DNA from: a virus
Direction: 5' to 3' (one strand)
DNA length: 38,678 nucleotides
IMG/VR virus record: IMGVR_UViG_3300032087_005120
Coordinates: 1 to 38,678 of that record
The position numbers and the translations under genes are program-made. Below the pieces are notes generated by a model. That model was not told where the DNA came from. It did not search any database and worked only from the letters and a program-made list of their open reading frames with translations. Below are positions 27,419-36,984 of this stretch, piece by piece; the first letter of the stretch is position 1; each line of letters opens with the position of its first letter.

Positions 27419-27598
27419 ATGTTTAACTTAACTAAAAGATCAATGAATCACTTCTTAAATTTCTTTAAGAGTGAAGAACAAAAAGAAGAAGAGTTTAAAG
27501 ACTTCCTAAAAGCTGAATACAAGAAAGACTGGCAAGCAGCATATGCTTGGTATTTAGAAGAAGGAAGCCTTCCAAATTTTATTAGAAGAACGCTCTAA
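27419..27598 (+). CDS. 59-residue hypothetical protein with near-ideal ribosome site
   Basis: AAGGAGATATACAT precedes the ATG, an optimal Shine-Dalgarno. The product (MFNLTKRSMNHFLNFFKSEE...) ends AAYAWYLEEGSLPNFIRRTL. It is amphipathic and helical. Its TAA shares bases with the stop of the convergent lysozyme gene (CTAA). Function unknown; last gene of the replication operon. Confidence 0.65.
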   Translation: MFNLTKRSMNHFLNFFKSEEQKEEEFKDFLKAEYKKDWQAAYAWYLEEGSLPNFIRRTL

Positions 27599-28056
27599 GC
27601 GTTTTCAACGATTTCAGCTAGGGCTTCGCATCTCACAGGGGTTTGCGAATGCCACCTGGAGTCCTTCATTTCCAGTGACGCCTGTTTTCTATTGCCCTCA
27701 GATAATGCTTTCCACATCTTACGAAACTTTGAAACGCCTGTCTTTCCCAGTTGAAAAACCATTTCCACGATTACGTGCTCAATGGCTTGAGGCAATCTCT
27801 TATCGCTTTTATACAACTCTCCGATTAGCTGCTCTGCTCCTGCACATGCTCTATTCAAATCTATTAAAAATAGGTCTTCTATCTCATCTGCTGTTATTTT
27901 AACACCAGGTTTAAAACGATCTCTTTCGTGTGGCTGTACCAAATGTCCTATAGCAATAGTGGCTTTGCCTAGCGAATCTAAATAAACTTCGTCCCTACAA
28001 CCTTCATGGTCACGGATCCGTGCCTTCAATTCATCAGTAATTTTTATCTCATTCAT
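27595..28056 (-). CDS. Endolysin, T4-lysozyme family (muramidase)
   Basis: 153 residues from the ATG at 28056, chosen because AGGTGG lies 4 bases upstream; a TTG at 28074 lacks a site. The catalytic triad is visible as Glu18 (DHEGCRDEVY), Asp27 (YLDSLG) and Thr33 (KATIAIGHL), the E-8aa-D-5aa-T order of T4 lysozyme (GH24). Later segments VEMVFQLGKTGVSKFRKMWK and AEIVENA complete the fold. It cleaves the MurNAc-GlcNAc bond of peptidoglycan after the holin opens the membrane. No signal peptide is seen, so it depends on the holin at 1408-1827. The ATG overlaps the stop of a possible small upstream gene (ATGA). Confidence 0.9.
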   Translation of the reverse strand: MNEIKITDELKARIRDHEGCRDEVYLDSLGKATIAIGHLVQPHERDRFKPGVKITADEIEDLFLIDLNRACAGAEQLIGELYKSDKRLPQAIEHVIVEMVFQLGKTGVSKFRKMWKALSEGNRKQASLEMKDSRWHSQTPVRCEALAEIVENA

Positions 28057-28178
28057 TTTCCACCTATTCCCCAATGTATTTCATGAGGATCTTTTTCCTT
28101 TCTTTTAAATATAAGTGAACGTATTAAGTTCTTTATATGTGTTAATATTCTCATTAGTCTTACGAAACGATGCCACTA
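28053..28178 (-). CDS. Possible 41-residue basic protein upstream of the lysozyme
   Basis: The frame ends with TGA overlapping the lysozyme ATG and encodes a conserved-looking segment NTHIKNLIRSLIFKRKEKDP, then HEIHWGIGGK. No ATG starts it; a GTG at 28178, within the end of the upstream gene, gives 41 residues. An ATG at 28156 would give MRILTH... in the same frame only if one AC were absent from an ACACAC tract, so a 2-base slippage is an alternative. Basic amphipathic helix; role unknown. Confidence 0.4.
28125..28138 (-). promoter_or_regulatory. Copy of shared ATATAAAGAACTTA element
   Basis: The 14-base word (TAAGTTCTTTATAT on the plus strand) is identical to one at 19040-19053, just upstream of the other leftward gene start at 19026. 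Here it lies about 70 bases upstream of the lysozyme start. It contains a -10-like TATAAAG on the minus strand. A common promoter or regulator site is possible. Confidence 0.3.
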
Positions 28179-29611
28179 TATAATTTATCTTTTTGTTGTT
28201 CAAGATAATTTAAATATTGATCAGCTAATTCTGGTTTATTCTCAAACTTAACAATACCTTCTGTTAAAGATTTAATTTCATTTGGTTCAATAGTTTCCCC
28301 TACTTTGTCTTGTAGGGTTGCTAAATAGTTATCATAAGATTCTGGATTATCAGATCGAGGAGCATATATATTTAAAAAGTCATCTGTGGTTTTTCCTTCT
28401 CCAACAATCTCAGCGACTCTATCTATCCCTGCTGTTATTCCTTTATCTAAAGTATCAAACGAGGCAAACCTAGTTCCTTCTTGTCCACCATATCCAGGTT
28501 CGGCTCCTTCTTGTCCTCTAAATTCTAAATTAAAAGGATTGTTATAAGGAGTGAACGATACTTGATCGTCTGTCGCTGTTAATCCTGTATCTATCTCTAC
28601 GTCTCCTGTGTATTGACCAGAAATAATTTGTTGAGAAATTTGATTAACTATTGATTGAATTTGAAGAGCCTCATATCCTTGTCTCTCTAGTTCCTCTTTT
28701 AGGTCTCCAATAGTGCTATTACTTCCTGGTATCTTTGTACTATTGGATAAAGGTTCTTGTGTTGCAGGATCATCAACAGTTAGGATGCCTGACTTTTGTA
28801 AATCTTCTTTTAACTGACCAGACTCTACATAACCAATATCTATGGGGTCTAGTTCTTCTTCTGTTGGTCGTCTCATATCTACTGTTGGACCAGCAGTTCC
28901 AAAAGTACCAATAGGTTCATTAACAAATTCATCTAACTTATTTGTATCAATACCAAGAACACCGCTTGCATCAGCTGCAAAAGAGTTTGCATCTCTTGTT
29001 GCTTCAAGAGCCAGTAGCCTTGAATTATTAACAGCTTCGACTTGAGGAACTTTAGAGGCGTAAGGATATTTATCGGGATTATCAAATATCTCTTGTTGTA
29101 CAGAATTTAATTTATCATAGTCTTTGTTGGCTTTACCTAATGCATAATCAGCTATACCTTTAACAACACCTAATATTCCTATACTACCTTCGGACAATCT
29201 TTCTCCTACAGCAGTTCCAAATTGACTTAGACCATACATAAAGTCTCCACCTATTTCTCTAAGAGTAGGTCCATACTTTTGAGCTAGTTCCATTTCCTTT
29301 TGAACTAATGTCTTACCGCCAGGTGTAGCTGCTTGAAATAAATTTGTTGTGCCTCCTACTAGCTTTGTCTTTGTAGGATCAGCTTTGAATTTTTCATATT
29401 CTTGTTCTTGTTTTAATCTTCTTTCAAAACGGTCAGCAGTGATATCTCTTCGATCTCCAAAAAATTGAGTACGTTTAATTTCTTTTTGAGCAGCTTGTGA
29501 TCCTGCTGCTCCCGATTGACCAGATGCAAAAGGGCTAGATGCTCCTGTTGTTCTCTTAGGAGAGCTAAACGATTGTGATTTAAAAGATTCCTGTTCGCCT
29601 GGTACTGCCAT
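28160..29611 (-). CDS. Virion-associated muramidase/transglycosylase-like protein
   Basis: 483 residues. The N-terminal two thirds are low-complexity and disordered-looking (SSPFASGQSGAAGSQAAQKE). The C-terminal ~130 residues contain SFTPYNNPFNLEFRGQEGAE, RFASFDTLDKGITAGIDRVA and IYAPRSDNPESYDNYLATLQ. The NPFN(L)...FASFDT..GI pattern is that of virion-borne peptidoglycan hydrolases (structural protein P5-like) which locally open the wall during DNA entry. It follows the 1482-residue protein gene with the start and stop sharing base 29611. A helicase or protease motif is not present. Confidence 0.7.
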   Translation of the reverse strand: MAVPGEQESFKSQSFSSPKRTTGASSPFASGQSGAAGSQAAQKEIKRTQFFGDRRDITADRFERRLKQEQEYEKFKADPTKTKLVGGTTNLFQAATPGGKTLVQKEMELAQKYGPTLREIGGDFMYGLSQFGTAVGERLSEGSIGILGVVKGIADYALGKANKDYDKLNSVQQEIFDNPDKYPYASKVPQVEAVNNSRLLALEATRDANSFAADASGVLGIDTNKLDEFVNEPIGTFGTAGPTVDMRRPTEEELDPIDIGYVESGQLKEDLQKSGILTVDDPATQEPLSNSTKIPGSNSTIGDLKEELERQGYEALQIQSIVNQISQQIISGQYTGDVEIDTGLTATDDQVSFTPYNNPFNLEFRGQEGAEPGYGGQEGTRFASFDTLDKGITAGIDRVAEIVGEGKTTDDFLNIYAPRSDNPESYDNYLATLQDKVGETIEPNEIKSLTEGIVKFENKPELADQYLNYLEQQKDKLYSGIVS

Positions 29612-32600
29612 TATGTATTCCTTCTAGCTATCTCTTCCAATAGCGTGTCGTCGCCTATTATATCTCGTGCTAAAGGAGAATCAAGGCTTAGTCTACCGGT
29701 GACCGTGGTCCCTGCTCCTCCCGAACTGGTCACTGGACCAGTGGTCGTGGGCGGTGCTTCGGGGACAATCTCTTTAATATTAAAGCCCTCGGGTACAATA
29801 AAGGTAGAATCAAAGTCACCATCGTTAACATTAATTTTCATATTATTTTTTCTAATTTTCATGATCTCTGGATACGCTAGATTAAATGGATTGACTATGT
29901 CTCTACCTAATTCTTGTCTTAGTTCTCTAAAGTTTTGATTAAATGCCTGCCTTACTCCCTCTCCTGGAGTATATGGTAGGTATCTTCCTGTAATTATAGA
30001 TTGTCTTTCAGCTTTTGTGACACGACCTAATTCTTTTAAAACTTTTCCTCTTTTAGCACCTAACAATAATGCGTCTTTGTATAGATTGTGCATCTCTTTA
30101 AAGTTTTGAAATCTTACTCTCTCCGATTTGACGTATTGATTCACGATTTCAGCAGGGGAAATAAGACCACCTTTTAATACATCACCAACGAATGATGCTC
30201 TCGCACTATCATTCTTTTTATTAAAGTCAGTAACGATAAAAGGCATCGCTTTAATTGGGTCAGCTTCTATCGCTCTAAATCCAAAGATACCACCGACCTC
30301 GTCACTCATATCAAAAACTTGTCCATACTTATCTGGTCGTTTATCAGTCAAACCAAATGTTCCTGCTTTAAATAATCTATTTATCTGGCTTACTGAACCG
30401 GGGGCGAATGTTTCTAGAACGTGCATTCCTCCCTTATAAATTTTTTCTCCTGTAGAATCTCCTGCTCTAAATACTTGTCGGCCATCTCTTGACCTTCCGT
30501 TTCTGGCAACGATGTCCGCAAAAGCTTCAAAGAAAATAGACTCTGAGATAAAAGGTTTTGATAATTCAAAGAAGCTGACTGCTCCAGCATCTAGTAAATA
30601 TTTATTTAAACTTTCTCCTGACTGTTGTCCTTTAGCTGCTTCATTAAGAATTGTATTTACAGGTCTAACTAATGTGTCGTATGGAAAGATATAACTTAAA
30701 TCCATATACTTTACTTTACCTGTTTCTTCATCTTTACTGACGGGCATTAATAAACCGTTGGTTGACCAAGAAGGAACAAAACTTCTAAGTGCTCTCATCT
30801 CATCATCAGTCATATTAGCTAATGATTTACCAAACTCTACTAAACCCGCAGGAACAACTGCTGCTGTTGTGGCAACACCCGCTAATCTTCGAAGTCCTGT
30901 TTGCTTAAATCCTTCAACTTGTAGTTCTCTTAAGCCTCTTTGAATAGTGTTGTAACCTGTTCTAATAATCTCAGCAGGGAAGGCAACAAAAGTACCGAGA
31001 GGTAGTCTTCTTAATGTTTTGATAAACTCTCCCACATATTCGTAGTTAGGTATGTTGTGTTTTGTAATCTGAGCAGCCATATTCTCATAGAAAGTTTCTA
31101 ATAATTTGTCTCCTTCTAGTCGAACACCTCCAGTCATATTTAAGAATTTACCGTCAGGACTTACATCAACTACTCGATCAAAGATAGGATCGTCCCTTGT
31201 TACTTTTCTACCAAGAAGTTTACTGTATGCCATGAGGTTTTTAGGATCAAAAATATTGTCTGCTGTCACCCCTAATTTATCAAAGTTATTTTTGACAGAG
31301 ATTAGTTCTGCTTCGAAATTAAAATTTTTCCATAGATTGTCTTCAGCTAGATAAGCACGTCTTGCTTTCTCTGCTAATTTAGAAACGCTAGTTAAAGTTT
31401 TATTCATGCCTTCATTAAAGTTGCCTGTATAAAAATCTGTCCCTACATCCTTCGCTAAACGATCTTGTTCTCCAGCTACAGGGTTTGTACCATTAATTCC
31501 TAAACGAGTGTTTCTTAATCTTCTTGCTTTATCTAATGCGCTGTTGCCTGTTACATCTTTTAAAGCAGCTTTAAAAAGTCTTGCTGTTTGAGCAGGGTTT
31601 TGAAACAAAATATTACCATTCATGGTGGTGAACAAAGCTGCTGATATCACGTTTCGAACATGAGTAAAAGGAGAGTAAATAGTTTTAGCTTGTTGAGATA
31701 AGCTTTTTGGTATTAGCACCATCCACTTGTATAGATTGTTTAAAGTATTATCAGCTAAAGCTTGATCGCCACTATTAATTGCATCTGCTACAGCTTTAAA
31801 AGTAAATTTACCATCCAACACACTAGGAACAATGTCAGCATTTTTTGTTTTAATAGGAACAATATCATCGGGATTTATATACACATCTTTGTATTCTGGT
31901 AAATATTTTATTGCATCAATGGCATCTTGCCTTGAATCAAAAAACAAAGTGCTTTTCACTGCTCTACCTGATTTCGGTATGACACTAGGTTTTAAACTAT
32001 CTTGATAAAGTCTATTGTGAGTTTGAAGTTGAGCCATAATTTGTGCTTGCTTTGAGTTTGTGTTAGCAACATTGTAAAAAGGATCTTCTATTTCACCTAA
32101 CAGCTCTTTAATAACTGGGTTCTTTAAAGTTCTTTCTTTAAATACTCCCTCATCTAATTCTATTTTCGCTTCATCTTTTAATAATTTTTTAAAACCTGCC
32201 ATGCCTATGTCAGGCTTTTCAAACAAACTTCTACCTCTAGTGCTCACTATTAGTTCCACTGCATCAGCAGCTTTTTTCGGAGCAGTGTTTTCAAAATAAT
32301 CTTTAGCCATACGATCTAGTTCTTCTTCAATTGCTTTTTGTTTACTTATTTTTCTTTCTCTCTCCATTAGAGGATCTCGTCTTGAAGTCATAGGTTGTGT
32401 TTGACGTTGCGCTGCTCTTCTCTCCACTGCATCCACTGCAGCTTTTTTTGTTCGCTCACTATTTTTCCAAGCTTGAGTTATGGCTGTTCTATAAACACGT
32501 TCGGCTTTTCCAATTATTTCTGCTGTAGGTTTGAATTCTCCACTAGAGAATAGTTTATTTACTAATCCTTTTTCTGTTTTAAATATTTTATATTCTCTAT

Positions 32601-34059
32601 TCATATATTTACCTAACTGACTAGAAAATGTGTCGCTTAATTCTTCAAGCGTTTTTTTTATTTCTTCTACATTTCGTAATTCTTTTTGAGGTAAACTAGC
32701 CTCATCAAGAACATCTTTAGCCTCTTTAATTAAAGGTTTTAAAAAAGATTCGTTAAGCCTTAAAGAGTTTAGATCTATTTGATATCTACTTTCATATAAT
32801 AAATTTTCTAGTTGTGTTATGTCATCATCGGTCGCTTTTAAGGTATTTTTCATATAGTCGTGAAGTCTTTGTCTTTTTTGAAAAGCAGGATTGTTGACTT
32901 CAATTTCTTTACCTCTAGCATTAACTTTTGTTTTTGTTCTTGGAATTGAGTAAGAGGTATTTGCTGCAGGACCATCAACAATAAGTCCTTTTTCATCAAC
33001 TACAAAATCTGTTTTTTTGAAATCACCAAAATCTTTTAATCTTTGATCTATTAATTTTGTAAACTTAGTAAATACTTCTTGTTTATCTCCGCCTGCAACC
33101 TTTAAGCCTTGCTTTGCAATCTTCTCTGCAAGTTGTCCTAGATCCTCACTTATCTGTTGAGACTTTAAAACAAATGTTGTTGCTGCTTGATCTCCGTCTT
33201 TTAAAATATTAAAAGCTCTACCTCCTAGTACACCATCAGAGGTGAGTTTATTTAGCCCTGCACCTATTTTACTTTGAATAGGACTACGGTCAAATTGTCT
33301 AGCTAAAGGAGTCGCTTTCACTGCTTTAGATATTCCAGATATAGTAGCTCCAAGACCTGCGCCAACGGCTCCACTTTCCACTGCAAACTTGAAACGATTG
33401 GTGAATTTTCTAAAGGCTTCATCTCTACCTTCTAGTCCTTCTCTTTTATCTGTTTCTGTAGGACCTCCAATTGTGTCTCCAATTGTTCCAAAGTCTTCGG
33501 TGTATGCTAATCCTTCACCAACGGTTGATCCTAATAATCCTCCGCCACCAATTTTTAATTTACTTTTTAAATCTAATTTAAATAAGTCTTTATCAATATC
33601 TTGTCTTTCTCTTAGACTTTTTCCAACAACATTTTTATCTAAATACTGACCTGTTCTTTTTGCATTAACTGCTTTCTTGGCAAGACCTGCACCTATTCTA
33701 TAACCTGCAACTCCAGGTATACCTAACTGTATAAGTCCCTCAGTTAGTTTCCCTGTTAAAGTTTGTTCGGCTACTTCTTCGAAAGGGTTTATCTTATCAA
33801 AAAACTCTTCAACACCTGTGGCTGTGTCTGTATCTAATCCTAAATCAATAAGTTCTGCTCCTAAAGAAACAATACCTTCTGGTATTTTTAAAGCACCTGA
33901 TGCTATACCTGCAAAGAAAGATTTAAAAAAGCCAGGAGACTTATCTTCTTTTGCCTCCTCTTCTTCGTTTAAAAAATTTTTTATTTTTATTTCGGCTTCT
34001 TGTTGAGAAAGTCCGTCTTTTAGTTCAAACTTTTCGCCTTGATATTCATAGATGGCCAT
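29611..34059 (-). CDS. Very large internal virion/ejection protein (1482 aa)
   Basis: The largest gene in the window. N-terminus MAIYEYQGEKFELKDGLSQQ is a familiar opening of large internal proteins in marine phages. Hydrophobic/glycine-rich patches (FFKSFFAGIASGALKIPEGI, GGGGLLGSTVGEGLAY, GAVGAGLGATISGISK) alternate with long charged helices. The C-terminal half includes SFVPSWSTNGLLMPVSKDEE, DLSYIFPYDTLVRPVNTILN, resembling the LPD38-type region of large polyvalent phage proteins. Such proteins lie in the capsid and are ejected with the DNA to form a channel across the envelope. I cannot identify an enzyme motif with confidence. It is packed between other virion genes (12 bases from the next). 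Confidence 0.7.
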   Translation of the reverse strand: MAIYEYQGEKFELKDGLSQQEAEIKIKNFLNEEEEAKEDKSPGFFKSFFAGIASGALKIPEGIVSLGAELIDLGLDTDTATGVEEFFDKINPFEEVAEQTLTGKLTEGLIQLGIPGVAGYRIGAGLAKKAVNAKRTGQYLDKNVVGKSLRERQDIDKDLFKLDLKSKLKIGGGGLLGSTVGEGLAYTEDFGTIGDTIGGPTETDKREGLEGRDEAFRKFTNRFKFAVESGAVGAGLGATISGISKAVKATPLARQFDRSPIQSKIGAGLNKLTSDGVLGGRAFNILKDGDQAATTFVLKSQQISEDLGQLAEKIAKQGLKVAGGDKQEVFTKFTKLIDQRLKDFGDFKKTDFVVDEKGLIVDGPAANTSYSIPRTKTKVNARGKEIEVNNPAFQKRQRLHDYMKNTLKATDDDITQLENLLYESRYQIDLNSLRLNESFLKPLIKEAKDVLDEASLPQKELRNVEEIKKTLEELSDTFSSQLGKYMNREYKIFKTEKGLVNKLFSSGEFKPTAEIIGKAERVYRTAITQAWKNSERTKKAAVDAVERRAAQRQTQPMTSRRDPLMERERKISKQKAIEEELDRMAKDYFENTAPKKAADAVELIVSTRGRSLFEKPDIGMAGFKKLLKDEAKIELDEGVFKERTLKNPVIKELLGEIEDPFYNVANTNSKQAQIMAQLQTHNRLYQDSLKPSVIPKSGRAVKSTLFFDSRQDAIDAIKYLPEYKDVYINPDDIVPIKTKNADIVPSVLDGKFTFKAVADAINSGDQALADNTLNNLYKWMVLIPKSLSQQAKTIYSPFTHVRNVISAALFTTMNGNILFQNPAQTARLFKAALKDVTGNSALDKARRLRNTRLGINGTNPVAGEQDRLAKDVGTDFYTGNFNEGMNKTLTSVSKLAEKARRAYLAEDNLWKNFNFEAELISVKNNFDKLGVTADNIFDPKNLMAYSKLLGRKVTRDDPIFDRVVDVSPDGKFLNMTGGVRLEGDKLLETFYENMAAQITKHNIPNYEYVGEFIKTLRRLPLGTFVAFPAEIIRTGYNTIQRGLRELQVEGFKQTGLRRLAGVATTAAVVPAGLVEFGKSLANMTDDEMRALRSFVPSWSTNGLLMPVSKDEETGKVKYMDLSYIFPYDTLVRPVNTILNEAAKGQQSGESLNKYLLDAGAVSFFELSKPFISESIFFEAFADIVARNGRSRDGRQVFRAGDSTGEKIYKGGMHVLETFAPGSVSQINRLFKAGTFGLTDKRPDKYGQVFDMSDEVGGIFGFRAIEADPIKAMPFIVTDFNKKNDSARASFVGDVLKGGLISPAEIVNQYVKSERVRFQNFKEMHNLYKDALLLGAKRGKVLKELGRVTKAERQSIITGRYLPYTPGEGVRQAFNQNFRELRQELGRDIVNPFNLAYPEIMKIRKNNMKINVNDGDFDSTFIVPEGFNIKEIVPEAPPTTTGPVTSSGGAGTTVTGRLSLDSPLARDIIGDDTLLEEIARRNT

Positions 34060-34071
34060 AGCCTAGCCTCT

Positions 34072-35208
34072 CTATGTTGCCCTTTTAACTTCGGGCTCAT
34101 CTGGTTTAAACATAGGTGTACCAAAGTCTTCTTCAATAGCTTTATTTGCTTTATTTCTTGCTTCATCTCCAGCACCTAATTCTGCTTCATAAAATCTTAA
34201 ATATTCTTTGTATGCTTCATTTTTTAATTCAGTAATAGTCTTACCTGATTTTTGAGCAAACACTTCTTCTGCTTTTTCCAAAGCTTTTTCTCTAGAAAAT
34301 CCCTCATTGACATAATCTTGAACCAATTGACCAAAATTACCAACCTTTTGAGTTCTAGCCACCTCATCCTCTGCACCTTTGATTGCTAGCATGTCGATTG
34401 CTCTTTCATCTTTTAATGCTTCTCTACCTAAAGCTGCAAAAGTTTGTAATGGATCCTTAGCAGATTTAGCAATCTTTTCTGCAAATGTGCCTCCTCTGGC
34501 AGACGCTAGATTTAAACCAAACTGTGCTAGTTGAAGTAGTCCTTGTTGTTTTAATCCTTCTTTAGGGTCTCCTAAAATCTTTTTATAGATATCAGATCTT
34601 TCTCTTACCATAGCTTCTAGTTCCGATAGTTTATCTTTTTCAGGTCCAAGAGGATCTCTATCGTTTTCTTGTTCTTCGATTTTTGTTTTTATTTCAATAT
34701 CCTGTCCCGGTCCTTCTTGTGTTAGTAAAGTTTCTCTTACCTTTTCAGTGTCTCCTGTTTTAAGAGCATCTGTAAGTTCTGTTGGCACAGGAGTTGCTTC
34801 TTCTTTAATCGCAGTTACTTCTTGTTGTTCTTGGACTAATTGAGATTTTAAATTATTCAACTCAGCTTTGTCAGCAGAAGCGTCTATCCCGTTCGCTTCT
34901 TTATACGCAATTGTTTTTTCTAATAAAGATATTTGCTCTTCAAGATTAGCAGCAGGCGAGAAGAATCTCCCTTGTCTAATTGCTTCCTCTTTAACTTTTG
35001 GATCAAGCATCTCTGTTGTGGCTATATCAAATTTTTCTTTTACGTTAATGGGCTTTGTAAAATTCTCTGAATAATCAGGTCTATTGACATCTCCTCCTGG
35101 AGCAAACTTCTGAACTACACCACCATTAGCAAATGCAGGAATACCATATTGGCGTAATTCGTCCTTGGTCAGTGGGCGCTGGAACATGGGTCTATCTAAT
35201 ATAGCCAT
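34072..35208 (-). CDS. Virion protein of unknown function (378 aa)
   Basis: 378 residues. The N-terminus has AFANGGVVQKFAPGGDVNRP, a glycine-rich GG-motif also seen in related virion proteins here. The centre is a long coiled coil (LEEQISLLEKTIAYKEANGI, LNNLKSQLVQEQQEVTAIKE), and a helical C-terminal part contains GLLQLAQFGLNLASARGGTF. Position between two other presumed virion genes suggests an internal or tail-associated structural protein. The start and the upstream stop share base 35208. Confidence 0.65.
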   Translation of the reverse strand: MAILDRPMFQRPLTKDELRQYGIPAFANGGVVQKFAPGGDVNRPDYSENFTKPINVKEKFDIATTEMLDPKVKEEAIRQGRFFSPAANLEEQISLLEKTIAYKEANGIDASADKAELNNLKSQLVQEQQEVTAIKEEATPVPTELTDALKTGDTEKVRETLLTQEGPGQDIEIKTKIEEQENDRDPLGPEKDKLSELEAMVRERSDIYKKILGDPKEGLKQQGLLQLAQFGLNLASARGGTFAEKIAKSAKDPLQTFAALGREALKDERAIDMLAIKGAEDEVARTQKVGNFGQLVQDYVNEGFSREKALEKAEEVFAQKSGKTITELKNEAYKEYLRFYEAELGAGDEARNKANKAIEEDFGTPMFKPDEPEVKRAT

Positions 35209-36182
35209 TATGATAACAGGCTAATGCCTGCCCCCGTTCCACCTAGTGCACCTAAGGTGCTTAAACCTGCAATACCTAAACCAGCTACTTGTTGGAAGAG
35301 TGATGGTGAAGGCTGTTGAGTGTATTGAACTTGTGATGTCGGAACGCCTCGTAGAATATCAGAAGCAAATCCTGCTCTTCTAAATGGTTCTTGTTGTCTA
35401 GCAAGTTCAGTTTGTCTTTGAGCTTCTAGAACATTTTGTTGTTGTTGTTGTTGAACACCACCTACACTTAATAATCTGTTAATATCAACTCCTTGAAGTT
35501 GTTGACCTAGGGAACCTAAACCAGACTGTGCTTGAGCCACACCTAAAGTTTGTGTTCCAAGTTGTCCTAATTGTTGTGCTGTTGCTCTTTGTGCAGCTTG
35601 TGCTTGTAAATAGTTTCGAGAAAGATCTTCAAAAATTCTTTGTGATTTAACCTGTGCTAAGTTTCTAGCTTCTTCTGCTTCACGGACACCGAATCGTGAT
35701 CCACCAAATGCACCCGCCGCTACAGCTTCCGCTGCTGTTCGTTGACTTTGCATTTGTGCCTGCCTGTCTAATTCTCTTAAAGCCTCTTGAGTAACTCGTT
35801 GTTGATACGGATCCATATATGTTCCGACTTGAGAAGGATCAAGAGTTCTCACCCCTGCGCCAATGGCTCCGAGTCCTGCACCGATAGTTTTTCCCGCTGT
35901 TTCTAAAAAAGGACGGTAGGCACCTAAGCCTGCTTGAGCTTCTTGAATGGCTGTTAATTGTGCTTGCTCTAAAGGAGCGACCTCTTTTGCAGGTACTGCT
36001 TGTGGAATACCTGCTAAACCTTTTATTCGTAAATCATATTGTACATCAGTTTCACCCGGTAATCTTTCGGGTAGTTCTTCTCCAGGGGCTAAAGGAACAC
36101 CCATGACGGATGCTAATAATTGTTCTGCTCTCTCCTCAATAAAGGGGGCTTGTCTCGAATATTGAACTATCTCTTCTGCCAT
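35208..36182 (-). CDS. Virion protein with Gln-rich helices (324 aa)
   Basis: 324 residues. Key segment TYMDPYQQRVTQEALRELDR followed by AEAVAAGAFGGSRFGVREAE is a pattern I recall from podovirus internal or adaptor-like proteins. The second half is very rich in Gln and Ala, with a six-Gln run (GGVQQQQQQNV) and LGQLGTQTLGVAQAQSGLGS, and ends in a hydrophobic glycine-rich stretch (LGIAGLSTLGALGGTGAGIS) that could insert into a membrane. A role in DNA ejection, alongside the 1482-residue protein, is plausible. Confidence 0.65.
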   Translation of the reverse strand: MAEEIVQYSRQAPFIEERAEQLLASVMGVPLAPGEELPERLPGETDVQYDLRIKGLAGIPQAVPAKEVAPLEQAQLTAIQEAQAGLGAYRPFLETAGKTIGAGLGAIGAGVRTLDPSQVGTYMDPYQQRVTQEALRELDRQAQMQSQRTAAEAVAAGAFGGSRFGVREAEEARNLAQVKSQRIFEDLSRNYLQAQAAQRATAQQLGQLGTQTLGVAQAQSGLGSLGQQLQGVDINRLLSVGGVQQQQQQNVLEAQRQTELARQQEPFRRAGFASDILRGVPTSQVQYTQQPSPSLFQQVAGLGIAGLSTLGALGGTGAGISLLS

Positions 36183-36976
36183 TACGCTACCTTACTTTCA
36201 AATTTATCCATCATTTCATACATCATCTTGGCACCTTTGCGACGTTGTTCCAACTTATCATCTTTATCTGCACCATTCAATGCCCCTAGTCCACGAACTG
36301 CTTGAGCAGTCATGACAAACTCTCCATCAGATAACATCGCAGGAATGTCATCAGATTTCTCTGTCCCTGGTCCGTCGATCTGTCCTACTTTACGAGGGAA
36401 GTTGTTGACGACATCATCAAGAGATCTTGACTCGGTATCGATAACATCTCCACCTTCAGCTAAACTTCTATATGTTGGTGCAGCTGAACCATACTCTGTT
36501 GCATAAGCAACATCTGGCATTCTTAAATCTAAAGGCATCACGCTTCCTGGTTCTGGTGAAGGTTGAACAGGAGTAACTTCTTCTTCCTCTTCCATTGAAC
36601 TTAATCCAGCTACTGCACCTAACCCTAATGCACCTTTTGCTAAAGTTCCCATTCCACCGAATGAATCTTTAATGTTGGATAAATATCCAGCTTCTCTAGC
36701 GGCAGCTTGTTTTGCTAATTGTCCTTCAACAGCAGTGGCAGACATTTGCCCTGCGATTGGTTGAGCACCTAGGGCACCGAAGCTTGCGCCTCTAGCTGCC
36801 ATTACTCCTCCTGTTAAACTTCCTAAACCGAAACCCATTAATGCATTGGTTGCAATGTTTGCAGGGTTATCTCCTCTGATAGCAGATCCAATACCCGTTC
36901 CAATTGCAGCTCCAATAGGGCCACCAAGAAAAGCACCAGCGATTCCTGTGACTGCGGGTAGAATCTTTTTTAACAT
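36182..36976 (-). CDS. Virion protein with SDDIPAMLSDGEFVM motif (264 aa)
   Basis: 264 residues. Glycine/alanine-rich hydrophobic N-terminus (AVTGIAGAFLGGPIGAAIGT) suggests a membrane-interacting part. The C-terminus has a characteristic segment: IDGPGTEKSDDIPAMLSDGE, FVMTAQAVRGLG and RRKGAKMMYEMMDKFE. From memory this GPGTxxSDxIPAMLSDGEFVM motif is widespread in marine phage virion proteins, with unknown role. A GGDV motif precedes it. Start and stop are adjacent to neighbours (shared base 36182). Confidence 0.7.
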   Translation of the reverse strand: MLKKILPAVTGIAGAFLGGPIGAAIGTGIGSAIRGDNPANIATNALMGFGLGSLTGGVMAARGASFGALGAQPIAGQMSATAVEGQLAKQAAAREAGYLSNIKDSFGGMGTLAKGALGLGAVAGLSSMEEEEEVTPVQPSPEPGSVMPLDLRMPDVAYATEYGSAAPTYRSLAEGGDVIDTESRSLDDVVNNFPRKVGQIDGPGTEKSDDIPAMLSDGEFVMTAQAVRGLGALNGADKDDKLEQRRKGAKMMYEMMDKFESKVA

Positions 36977-36984
36977 TTACATCC

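Noticed and set aside
33389-34006. Plus-strand open frames opposite the 1482-residue gene
   Set aside because: They are Ser/Pro-rich antisense reflections of a long coding gene, without ribosome sites.
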